Assembly: GCA_942159475.1 (NCBI GenBank) | Contig: OW804098.1 | Location: 2,518,383 to 2,582,382, forward strand | Direction: 5' to 3' | DNA: 64,000 bases | Origin: Sthenelais limicola | Lineage: Eukaryota; Annelida; Polychaeta; Phyllodocida; Sigalionidae | Shown: positions 1 to 11,300 of the stretch, piece by piece | Layout of the letters: each line of letters starts with the position of its first letter | Numbering within the stretch: the stretch's first letter is position 1 | Program-made: the position numbers and the translations under genes | The notes under the pieces: generated by a model | Database searches by the model: none | The model's input: the letters and a program-made list of their open reading frames with translations, nothing else | Told to the model about the DNA's origin: nothing

Positions 1-2920
1 CATCTCCATTCACATTGTATAGCATACAACTGTATTATACATCTCCATTCACATTACCTAGCATACAGCTGTATTATACATCTCCATTCACATTACCTAG
101 CATACAGCTGTATTATACATCTCCATTCACATTACCTAGCATACAGCTGAATTATACATCTCCATTCACATTGTATAGTATACAGCTGTATTATACATCT
201 CCATTCACATTGTATATTATACAGCTGTATTATACATCTCCATTCACATTACCTAGCATACAGCTGTATTATACATCTCCATTCACATTGTATAGTATAC
301 AGCTGTATTATACATCTCCATTCACATTGTATAGTATACAGCTGTATTATACATCTCCATTCACATTACCTAGCATACAGCTGTATTATACATCTCCATT
401 CACATTGTATAGCATACAGCTGTATTATACATCTCCATTCATATTGTATATTATACAGCTGTATTATACATCTCCATTCACATTGTATATTATACAGCTG
501 TATTATACATCTCCATTCACATTACCTAGCATACAGCTTTATTATACATCTCCATTCACATTGTATATTATACAGCTGTATTATACATCTCCATTCACAT
601 TGTATAGCATACAGCTGTATTATACATCTCCATTCACATTACCTAGCATACAGCTGTATTATACATCTCCATTCACATTACCTAGCATACAGCTGTATTA
701 TACATCTCCATTCACATTGTATATTATACAGCTGTATTATACATCTCCATTCACATTGTATAGCATACAGCTGTATTATACATCTCCATTCACATTACCT
801 AGCATACAGCTGTATTATACATCTCCATTCACATTACCTAGCATACAGCTGTATTATACATCTCCATTCACATTGTATAGCATACAGCTGTATTATACAT
901 CTCCATTCACATTACCTAGCATACAGCTTTATTATACATCTCCATTCACATTACCTAGCATACAGCTGTATTATACATCTCCATTCACATTACCTAGCAT
1001 ACAGCTGTATTATACATCTCCATTCACATTGTATATTATACAGCTGTATTATACATCTCCATTCACATTGTATAGCATACAGCTGTATTATACATCTCCA
1101 TTCACATTGTATATTATACAGCTGTATTATACATCTCCATTCACATTGTATAGCATACAGCTGTATTATACATCTCCATTCACATTACCTAGCATACAGC
1201 TGTATTATACATCTCCATTCACATTACCTAGCATACAGCTGTATTATACATCTCCATTCACATTACCTAGCATACAGCTGTATTATACATCTCCATTCAC
1301 ATTACCTAGTATACAGCTGTATTATACATCTCCATTCACATTGTATAGCATACAGCTGTATTATACATCTCCATTCACATTACCTAGCATACAGCTGTAT
1401 TATACATCTCCATTCACATTACCTAGCATACAGCTGTATTATACATCTCCATTCACATTACCTAGCATACAGCTGTATTATACATCTCCATTCACATTGT
1501 ATATTATACAGCTGTATTATACATCTCCATTCACATTGTATAGTATACAGCTGTATTATACATCTCCATTCACATTACCTAGCATACAGCTGTATTATAC
1601 ATCTCCATTCACATTGTATAGCATACAGCTGTATTATACATCTCCATTCACATTGTATATTATACAGCTGTATTATACATCTCCATTCACATTGTATAGC
1701 ATACAGCTGTATTATACATCTCCATTCACATTGTATAGTATACAGCTGTATTATACATCTCCATTCACATTGTATAGTATACAGCTGTATTATACATCTC
1801 CATTCACATTGTATAGTATACAGCTGTATTATACATCTCCATTCACATTACCTAGCATACAGCTGTATTATACATCTCCATTCACATTACCTAGCATACA
1901 GCTGTATTATACATCTCCATTCACATTGTATATTATACAGCTGTATTATACATCTCCATTCACATTGTATAGTATACAGCTGTATTATACATCTCCATTC
2001 ACATTACCTAGCATACAGCTGTATTATACATCTCCATTCACATTACCTAGCATACAGCTGTATTATACATCTCCATTCACATTACCTAGCATACAGCTGT
2101 ATTATACATCTCCATTCACATTACCTAGCATACAGCTGTATTATACATCTCCATTCACATTGTATAGTATACAGCTTTATTATACATCTCCATTCACATT
2201 GTATAGCATACAGCTGTATTATACATCTCCATTCACATTACCTAGCATACAGCTGTATTATACATCTCCATTCACATTGTATAGTATACAGCTGTATTAT
2301 ACATCTCCATTCACATTACCTAGCATACAGCTGTATTATACATCTCCATTCACATTACCTAGCATACAGCTGTATTATACATCTCCATTCACATTGTATA
2401 GTATACAGCTGTATTATACATCTCCATTCACATTGTATATTATACAGCTTTATTATACATCTCCATTCACATTGTATAGTATACAGCTGTATTATACATC
2501 TCCATTCACATTACCTAGCATTCAGCTGTATTATACATCTCCATTCACATTGTATAGCATACAGCTGTATTATACATCTCCATTCACATTACCTAGCATA
2601 CAGCTTTATTATACATCTCCATTCACATTACCTAGCATACAGCTGTATTATACATCTCCATTCACATTACCTAGCATACAGCTGTATTATACATCTCCAT
2701 TCACATTACCTAGCATACAGCTGTATTATACATCTCCATTCACATTGTATAGTATACAGCTGTATTATACATCTCCATTCACATTGTATAGTATACAGCT
2801 GTATTATACATCTCCATTCACATTACCTAGTATACAGCTGTATTATACATCTCCATTCACATTACCTAGCATACAGCTCTATTATACATCTCCATTCACA
2901 TTGTATAGTATACAGTTGTA
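1..2920. repeat. 39-bp minisatellite array, about 75 copies, cut by the left edge
   Basis: Head-to-tail copies of a 39-bp unit built around CATCTCCATTCACATT. Units differ mainly in the short stretch after CACATT, giving three classes: ACCTAGCA, GTATAGCA/GTATAGTA and GTATATTA. Other changes are rare point variants, such as CAGCTT for CAGCTG. No indel is seen across about 2.9 kb. Because 39 is a multiple of 3, one plus-strand frame stays open for 972 codons as a 13-residue repeat (PSIQLYYTSPFTL or YSIQLYYTSPFTL). It begins and ends with the array and has no signal peptide or flanking exon, so I read it as a by-product rather than a protein. The array continues left of the window. Confidence 0.97.
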
Positions 2921-3055
2921 TGACAGGCAATAAATAGCAAGAGAATTAATATGCAAGATCTTTTCATATGCATGAGGTGGTGCAGGGCTGTTTTTATGAG
3001 TTGCCATAGGCGAGGAGTAGAAATGGCCATGATACACAAATTATATTAAATGAAA
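2921..3055. other. unique AT-rich flank of the 39-bp array
   Basis: The repeat stops sharply after a last unit with GTTGTATGACAGG. No gene, hairpin or repeat is evident in this short stretch. Confidence 0.5.
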
Positions 3056-3061
3056 GCTCAC

Positions 3062-3415
3062 ACATTGAGTTCACAAGTCCTCTATTGCTTCCCACTATCC
3101 ATCAAAATATTCATTTATTTGTGAGGCATTGATACAACACCTCTATCACTTCACACTATCCATAGCTGATACAACACCCCTATTACTTCCTACTATTAAT
3201 AGTCTGTTTTTCCTTAAGTTGTGAGTCATTGATACAACACCTCTATCACTTCACACTATCCATGGTTGATACAACACCCCTATTACATTTTAGAATCACC
3301 AAAGTATTTCTTGGCTTTGCAGTTGTTGATACAAGTCCCCTGTTACAGGAAACTATAAATCCAATCTTCCTTTTGTTGCCAGGAGTTGATGCAAATCCCC
3401 TATTACTATAATAAA
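3062..3415. repeat. cluster of short GATACAACACCCCTATTAC-like repeats
   Basis: Seven imperfect copies of a core like GATACAACACCCCTATTAC occur here. Two of them lie in a tandem duplication of 100 bp: a block starting at 3121 recurs at 3221 with nearly identical sequence through CACTTCACACTATCCAT. Read on the minus strand, the core (GTAATAGGGGTGTTGTATC) resembles the core of the 42-bp array further right (ACAATAGGGGGTTTGTA), so this may be an inverted, diverged relative. The frame open over 3229-3411 follows the repeat and has no other support. Confidence 0.7.
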
Positions 3416-5531
3416 TCTTTAGTTTTCAAAGTTAGCAGAGAAAGCAGCTTTAAAACACTTGACTTTATTATGGAAGCCTTTACTATTAGACTTTAGAATA
3501 TACTCCTTGGAAGGAGAGGAGCAAAGTAAGTGTGGTCCGGAGATGATAGCGGGCTCCTTGTGTAAAGCTTTATGTTAACCTTATCTAGTGTTTGTTTAAT
3601 CTGAAGTGTTATCACAAGTATTGCATTGCTCTCTCATTATCTATATATCTACTCTGCCTACAGCAAAAATTTAACAGTTTTAAATTTAAGCATTCACTGA
3701 AGGGTTATAGTGTGTCAATTCCCAAGTTAAATATTGCTTTCTTCATTTCAAATATAAAATGATATCAATTAATGGTTTTGTGCTCACAAACATTGGTGGC
3801 ATACTCAGAGATGTTTTAGACGGTGAGGTCGAAAATATACATTACAACAAAGATTAATGATATGGCAGTGATAAAGTGTCTTAGGTTACATGAGATAACA
3901 TTGTTTAACTGTCAATGTTAAGTGACATGAGTCCATTGTATACGTTACCTACACAGATAGTGAGGGCAGGTGATTTCCCTTGATCTTGAACAAGTGGACA
4001 GTGATTTATGTGATGCACTGGCAACACGTTTTTTAGATCTCAGAGGTGGGATGGACCTTAAGGCAGTTAAGGTAATGTTTAGTTATTTCATGTGTGTGTG
4101 AACACGGGAGGGGGGAGCAGGGACACATGTTCTCGCAATGGTGTTCATTCCAGATTTCATATTCAATGAAATTAACCCTTTATTATGGAAGTGCAATCTT
4201 TAGGCAAATACAACTTTATGATAAAGGTGACATGATTGGGCACATAAACCGTTATCATGGATGTTCAGAGAGAGTGAGCAGAGCTACTTATAGGCGGTTC
4301 TGCATTGTAATAGAAATGTGTCAATACGGATCGATGATAATACACAATCGAATATAAGCTTTTTCATATTATAGGAATTATTAATATATGCTGGTGTTCA
4401 CTGAAAAAAGATTGTCCACTAACATTTTCAAGAAACTTTTCCGGGATTATACCTTATTACATATAAGAAAGAAAAAATCTAATAAAACAGATGTTATAGC
4501 AACTTAGTTTTTGTTTCACAGTCACTTGAAAATAACAGTGTTTTATATGCAACTCTATGAGAAAATGCGGTATTTTTTTCACTTTTTATTTTATAGAAAA
4601 AAAATGTTCAACTTACTTTTTATCGAAATTTTCTACACATGTGTATATGAGGTCATATGCTACACATCAATTGAAAAAAAAACATACATCACCGGGGTCA
4701 AATAAAAGTTATGGTCATTTGAGGCTGACCACATCACCCAAATTTACTAATCAATGGGAATGAATCTTAAAAGATATGACTCAAAACCGCTGTAATAAAA
4801 AATCCAAGTAGATATTTGAAATCATGCACAAATACATCACAACTTATAATAATAATAAGGAAATATTTCAAAGAAAAATATGAGCCACTAGGTGACACCC
4901 ACATATATCTTTGATTTGAATCACTGGGCAGAGAGAGCATTTGAGAATGGTCTGTGGGCATTGGGGTATATTTTATTGTGTGGTATACCTCTTTTAACAG
5001 GCGCACCAAAACAGCAGATATAGTCAGTAGATAAGAACCTCTGGTCTGGCAGTAGAACATCTGCTTTTGACCTCAAAGGCCCATAATTAATTCCCTCTCA
5101 AGTATACCCTTTTTGAGCTTTGCATAAGGACCTATGATCCATTCTGTATTGGTATCAGTGGGGTTATAATGCCAGTAGAGGTATATGTACTACCTTATTT
5201 CCTATTAGTTTCTTATCCTCTTTCCAATGATCACACTTACATATCCATAGAAAGGAAAATTGCTTCAATAACAAATAATTAATTGTAATCATCTAAGATC
5301 CCCTTGGCTGTTGCAACAGACAACTAATTCATGAAATATTCATGGCTTGTCTTTACTTCACATAACAGAATATTATAACAAGTTCTTTCCAAGGAAACTT
5401 TCATCTTAATCCCTCAAAAAATTTCAATTAACCAGGTTTATTATTCATATGAGAAAATACAGCCAAGAGGCATGTTTAGACATACATCTAGTATGCCACC
5501 CTAAGTTAACTATGAATTAAAAAAGACCTAC
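3416..5531. other. non-coding AT-rich sequence, no gene seen
   Basis: Short open frames here (for example 4094-4357, 4511-4705 and 4767-5060 on the minus strand) lack recognisable protein character, splice context or similarity to one another. I see no tRNA, tandem array or clear inverted repeat. Confidence 0.5.
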
Positions 5532-5736
5532 CAACATTTCTCCCCCCTTTTCCGTTCAGAAGATTACATGAGAACTTTGTCTCCATGTGGCATGATCGCT
5601 TGTCAACCAATAAGCTGATGTTGTACACAGATATTGAACCTTGTGCATCTTTATCAGAATAAACTCCTTCAACTCCTCCTTGAAGATGTCCATGATATGT
5701 TTGTTCAGGTGTTTGATCCCACCCCCTCCCTCTAAA
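5532..5736 (-). CDS. possible internal exon of an immunoglobulin-like gene (uncertain)
   Basis: On the minus strand a 205-nt open stretch lies between an acceptor-like ATTTATACACCAG and a donor-like GTAGGT. It enters in phase 0 and leaves in phase 1. The translation contains SISVYNISLLVDKRSC followed by KFSCNLLNG. The spacing of hydrophobic strands and the late cysteine recall the E and F strands of an immunoglobulin V-set domain. This rests on a weak pattern match only. No neighbouring exon was found on this strand, so it may be an orphan exon of a gene extending left, a pseudogene fragment or chance. Confidence 0.25.
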
Positions 5737-5834
5737 CTGGTGTATAAATAGCGCCTGTGCAAGGGACACTGTCGCGGTTGTGGGGTGGCAACCGTAGACT
5801 CATCAACCCTCTCAAACCGTGATCCTGAAGTTTG

Positions 5835-5945
5835 GCACCCAACTCTCCATCAACCTCCAGGCTGCACATCCAGATTTAGGGCATCCTACTATCCACGACC
5901 CTACAGGCTGCGCACCTAGCTTAAGGGCACCCAACTCTCCAACAA
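5835..5945. repeat. 46-bp tandem repeat, about 2.4 copies
   Basis: Units start at 5835, 5881 and 5927 (GCACCCAACTCTCCA, diverged GCATCCTACTATCCA, then GCACCCAACTCTCCA again), with CAGGCTGC inside the first two. The open frame over 5819-6031 is partly repeat translation and is not supported as a gene. Confidence 0.75.
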
Positions 5946-6570
5946 CCATAAGGCCTATTTTAGGTGAGTTTCTGCCTTTCTATATGAATTGCCTTAAAAT
6001 GTCTGATTTTGTCAAACAAACAAACGTGTAATCTATTATGAAGAGGGATGTTGTACTGACTTTTGAACTAGAAGCAGCTTTAATTCCAACGCCAGTGTTC
6101 TATTTCACCTCCACCTCCAAGCACTGGGTGACCAGGTTATCACACTAAAATATCAAAGTGGCCGTATGTATGTCCCTCTGTGGCTGTACTGTGCACTTGT
6201 TATTTTATTTGTTTATTCATGTACTCGTGCAACACTTGCTGAGGTAGTTGGCAGCAGAGATGTATGTGTCCTACACACAATGATACATGTATGTGTGTGC
6301 ATAGTTTAGCCAGAGGTGGAATTATCATTATATTGTTTGTTTGTTCATGTATGTGAGCTGATATTGATTAGGCGGTCCCTCAGGCAACAGTAATATGCTC
6401 CAACTGATGAGAACACTTCATAATAGAGCAGAAATGTATAAGTGTGTGTTTATTGATAACCTGTTGTGACTACCATTTACTTCATCAACAAGTTAATGGC
6501 AGATGTTAGCTAATATCTCATCTTACAATTGTGACTTTCTAATGCACAGTAAATGCTGTAGTTTAAAAAT
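5946..6570. other. unique sequence left of the 42-bp array
   Basis: AT-rich sequence with TG-rich patches around 6260-6350. No exon, RNA gene or repeat stands out. Confidence 0.45.
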
Positions 6571-7411
6571 AATGTATTTACTAGCGTTAGCCATTGTTAG
6601 AACTTACAATAGGGGGTTTGTACTAGCAATAGTCAGTGTTAGAATTTACAAAAGAGGGTTTGTACTAGCATTAGTCAGTGTTAGAACTTACAATAGAGGG
6701 TTTGTACTAGCATTAGTAAGTGATAGAACTTACGATAGGAGGTTTGTATTAGCATTAGTCAGTGTTAGAACTTACAATAGGGGGTTTGTACTAGCATTAG
6801 TCACTGTTAGAACTTACAATAGGGGGTTTGTACTAGCATTAGTCACTGTTAGAACTTACAATAGGGGGTTTGTACTAGCATTAGTCAGTGTTAGAACTTA
6901 CAATAGGGGGTTTGTATAATCATTAGTCAGTGTTAGAACTTACAATAGGGGGTTTGTACTAGCATCAGTCATTGTTAGAACTTACAATAGAGGGTTTGTA
7001 CTAGCATTAGTCACTGTTAGAACTTACAATAGGGGGTTTGTACTAGGATTAGTCATTGTTAGAACTTACAATAGGGGATTGTACTAGCATTAGTCACTGT
7101 TAGAACTTACAATAGGGGGTTTGTACTAGCAATAGTCATTGTTATTACTTACAATAGGGGGTTTGTACTAGCATTAGTCAGTGTTAGAACTTACGATGGG
7201 GGGTTTGCATTAGCATTAGTCATTGTTAGAACTTAAAATAGAGGGTTTGTACTAGCATTAGTCACTGTTAGAACTTAAAAAAGGGGGTTTGTACTAGCAT
7301 TAGTCATTGTTATTACTTACAATAGGGGGTTTGAACTAGCATTAGTCACTGTTAGAACTTACAATAGGGGGTTTGTACTAGCATTAGTCAGTGTTAGAAC
7401 TTACAATAGGG

Positions 7412-8350
7412 GGTTTGTATTATCATTAGTCAGTGTTAGAACTTACAATAGGGGGTTTGTACTAGCATCAGTCATTGTTAGAACTTACAATAGAGGGTTT
7501 GTACTAGCATTAGTCACTGTTAGAACTTACAATAGGGGGTTTGTACTAGGATTAGTCATTGTTAGAACTTACAATAGGGGTTTGTACTAGCATTAGTCAC
7601 TGTTAGAACTTACAATAGGGGGTTTGTACTAGCAATAGTCATTGTTATTACTTACAATAGGGGGTTTGTACTAGCATTAGTCAGTGTTAGAACTTACAAT
7701 AGGGGGTTTGTATTATCATTAGTCAATGTTAGAACTTACAATAGTGGGTTTGTACTAGCATTAGTCATTGTTAGAACTTACAATAGTGGGTTTGTACTAG
7801 CATTAGTCATTGTTATTACTTACAATAGGGGGTCTGTACTAGCATTAGTCAGTGCTAGAACTTACAATAGTGGGTTTGTACTAGCATTAGTTAGTGTTAG
7901 AACTTACAATAGGAGGTTTGTACTAGCATTAGTCACTGTTAGAACTTACAATAGGGGGTTTGTACTAGGATTAGTCATTGTTAGAACTTACAATAGGGGT
8001 TTGTACTAGCATTAGTCACTGTTAGAACTTACAATAGGGGGTTTGTACTAGCAATAGTCATTGTTATTACTTACAATAGGGGGTTTGTACTAGCATTAGT
8101 CAGTGTTAGAACTTACAATAGGGGGTTTGTATTATCATTAGTCAATGTTAGAATTTACAATAGTGGGTTTGTACTAGCATTAGTCATTGTTAGAACTTAC
8201 AATAGTGGGTTTGTACTAGCATTAGTCATTGTTATTACTTACAATAGGGGGTCTGTACTAGCATTAGTCAGTGCTAGAACTTACAATAGTGGGTTTGTAC
8301 TAGCATTAGTTAGTGTTAGAACTTACAATAGGAGGTTTGTACTAGCATTA
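7412..8350. repeat. 10-unit higher-order repeat (419 bp) within the 42-bp array
   Basis: A block of ten units recurs at a spacing of 419 bp. The rare variant GGGGGTCTGTACTAGC occurs at about 7831 and again at about 8250, each followed by CAGTGCTAGAAC and then a GTGGG unit. The period falls one base short of 420 because each block carries one 41-bp unit (AATAGGGGTTTG with one G missing). Confidence 0.75.
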
Positions 8351-11300
8351 GTCAGTGTTAGAACTTACAATAGGGGGCTTGTACTAGCATTAGTCAGTAT
8401 TAGAACTTACAAAAGAGGGTTTGTACTAGCATAAGTCAGTGTTAGAACTTACAATAGGGGGTTTGTACTAGCATTAGTCATTGTTATTACTTACAATAGG
8501 GGGTTTGTACTAGCATTAGTCACTGTTAGAACTTACAATAGGGGGTTTGTACTAGCATTAGTCACTGTTAGAACTTACAATAGGGGGTTTGTATTATCAT
8601 TAGTCAGTATTAGAACTTACAATAGAGGGTTTGTACTAGCATTAGCCAGTGTTATAACTTACAATAGGGGGTTTGTACTAGCATTAGTCAATGTTAGAAC
8701 TTACAATAGGAGGTTTCACTAGCATTAGCCAGTGTTATAACTTACAATAGAGGGTTTTTACTAGCATTAGTCAGTATTAGAACTTACAATAGGGTTTTTT
8801 TACTAGCATTAGTCAGTATTAGAACTTACAATAGAGGGTTTGTACTAGCATTAGCCAGTGTTATAACTTACAATAGGGGGTTTGTACTAGCATTAGTCAA
8901 TGTTAGAACTTACAATAGGAGGTTTGACTAGCATTGGTCAGTGTTAGAACTTACAATAGAGGGTTTGTACTAGCATTAGTCAGTGTTAGAACTTACAATA
9001 GGGGGTTTGTACTAGCATTAGTCAATGTTGGAACTTACAAAAGGGGGTTTGTACTAGCATTAGCCAGTGTTGGAACTTACAAAAGGGGGTTTGTACTAGC
9101 ATTAGCCAGTGTTATAACTTACAATAGGGGGTTTGTACTAGTTTTAGTCAATGTTAGAACTTACAATAGGAGGTTTGACTAGCATTGGTCAGTGTTAGAA
9201 CTTACAATAGAGGGTTTGTACTAGCATTAGTCATTGTTATTACTTACAATAGAGGGTTTGTACTAGCATTAGTCATTGTTATTACTTACAATAGGGGGTT
9301 TGTACTAGCATTAGTCAGTGTTAGAACTTACAATAGGGGGTTTGTATTATCATTAGTCAATGTTAGAACTTACAATAGAGGGTTTGTACTAGCATTAGTC
9401 ATTGTTAGAACTTAAAATAGGGGGTTTGTACTAGCATTAGTCAGTGTTAGAACTTACAATAGTGGGTTTGTACTAGCATTAGTCATTGTTATTACTTACA
9501 ATAGGGGGTTTGTACTAGCATTAGTCACTGTTGGAACTTACAATAGGGCTTTGTACTAGCATTAGTCATTGTTAGAACTTACAATAGTGGGTTTGTACTA
9601 GCATTAGTCATTGTTATTACTTACAATAGGGGGTCTGTACTAGCATTAGTCAGTGGTAGAACTTACAATAGTGGTTTTGTACTAGCATTAGTTAGTGTTA
9701 GAACTTACAATAGGAGGTTTGTACTAGCATTAGTTAGTGTTAGAACTTACAATAGGGGGTTTGTACTAGCATTAGTCAGTATTAGAACTTACAAAAGAGG
9801 GTTTGTACTAGCATTAGTCACTGTTATAACTGACAATAGGGGGTTTGTGTTAGCAGTAGTCACTGTTAGAACTTACAATAGAGGGTTTGTACTAGAATTA
9901 GTCAGTGTTAGAACTTACAATAGGGGGTTTGTACTGGCATTAGTAATTGTTAGAACTTACAATAGGGGGTTTGTATTAGCATTAGTCACTGTTAGAACTT
10001 ACAATAGTGGGTTTGTACTAGCATTAGTCATTGTTAGAACTTACAATAGGGCGTATGTACTAGCATTAGTCAGTGCTAGAACTTACAAAAGGGTTTTTTT
10101 ATTAGCATTAGGCATTGTTAGAATTTACAATAGGGGGTTTGTACTAGCATAAGTCAATATTAGAACTTACAATAGGGGGTTTGTATTAGCATTAGTAAGT
10201 GTTAGAACTTACAATAGAGGGTTTGTATTAGCATAAGTCAGTATTATAACTTACAATAGGGGGTTTGTATTAGCATTAGTCAGTGTTAGAACTTACAATA
10301 GGGGGTTTGTACTAGCATTAGTCAGTATTAGAACTTACAATACGGGGCTTGTACTAGCATTAGTCAGTATTAGAACTTACAATTGAGGGCTTGTACTAGC
10401 AGTAGTCAGTGTTAGAACTTACAATAGAGGGTTTGTACTAGCATTAGTTAGTGTTAGAACTTACAATAGAGGGTTTGTTCTAGCATTAGTCATTGTTAGA
10501 ACATACAATAGGGGGTTTGTACTAGCATTAGTCAGTGTTAGAACTTACAATAGATGGTTTGTATTAGCATTAGTCAGTGTTAGAACTTACAATAGGGGGT
10601 TTGTACTAGCATTAGTCATTGTTATTACTTACAATAGAGGGTTTGTACTAGCAATAGTTAGTGTTAGAACTTACAATAGAGGGTTTGTACTAGCATTAGT
10701 CAGTATTAGAACTTACAATAGAGGGCTTGTACTAGCATTAGCCAGTGTTATAACTTACAATAGAGGGTTTTTACTAGCATTAGTCAGTGTTAGAACTTAC
10801 AATAGGGTTTTTTTACTAGCATTAGTCAGTATTAGAACTTACAATAGAGGGTTTGTACTAGCATTAGCCAGTGTTACAACTTACAATAGGGGGTTTGTAC
10901 TAGCATTAGTCAATGTTAGAACTTACAATAGGAGGTTTGACTAGCATTGGTCAGTGTTAGAACTTACAATAGAGGGTTTGTACTAGCATTAGTCAGTGTT
11001 AGAACTTACAATAGGGCTTTGTACTAGCATTAGTCAGTGTTAGAACTTACAATAGAGGGTTTGTACTAGCATTAGTCAGTGTTAGAACTTACAATAGGGC
11101 TTTGTACTAGCATTAGTCAGTATTAGAACTTACAATAGAGGGTTTGTACTAGCATTAGCCAGTGTTACAACTTACAATAGGGGGTTTGTACTAGCATTAG
11201 TCATTGTTATTACTTACAATAGGGGGTTTGTACTAGCATTAGTCAGTGTTAGAACTTACAATAGGGGGTTTGTATTATCATTAGTCAATGTTAGAACTTA

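Noticed and set aside
15..2933. 972-codon open frame as a repetitive secreted or structural protein
   Set aside because: It coincides exactly with a homogeneous 39-bp array whose length is a multiple of 3. It has no signal peptide, flanking exon or non-repeat domain.
5743..5750. TATAAATA as a promoter on the plus strand
   Set aside because: No plus-strand exon follows it, and a lone TATA-like word in AT-rich DNA is weak evidence.
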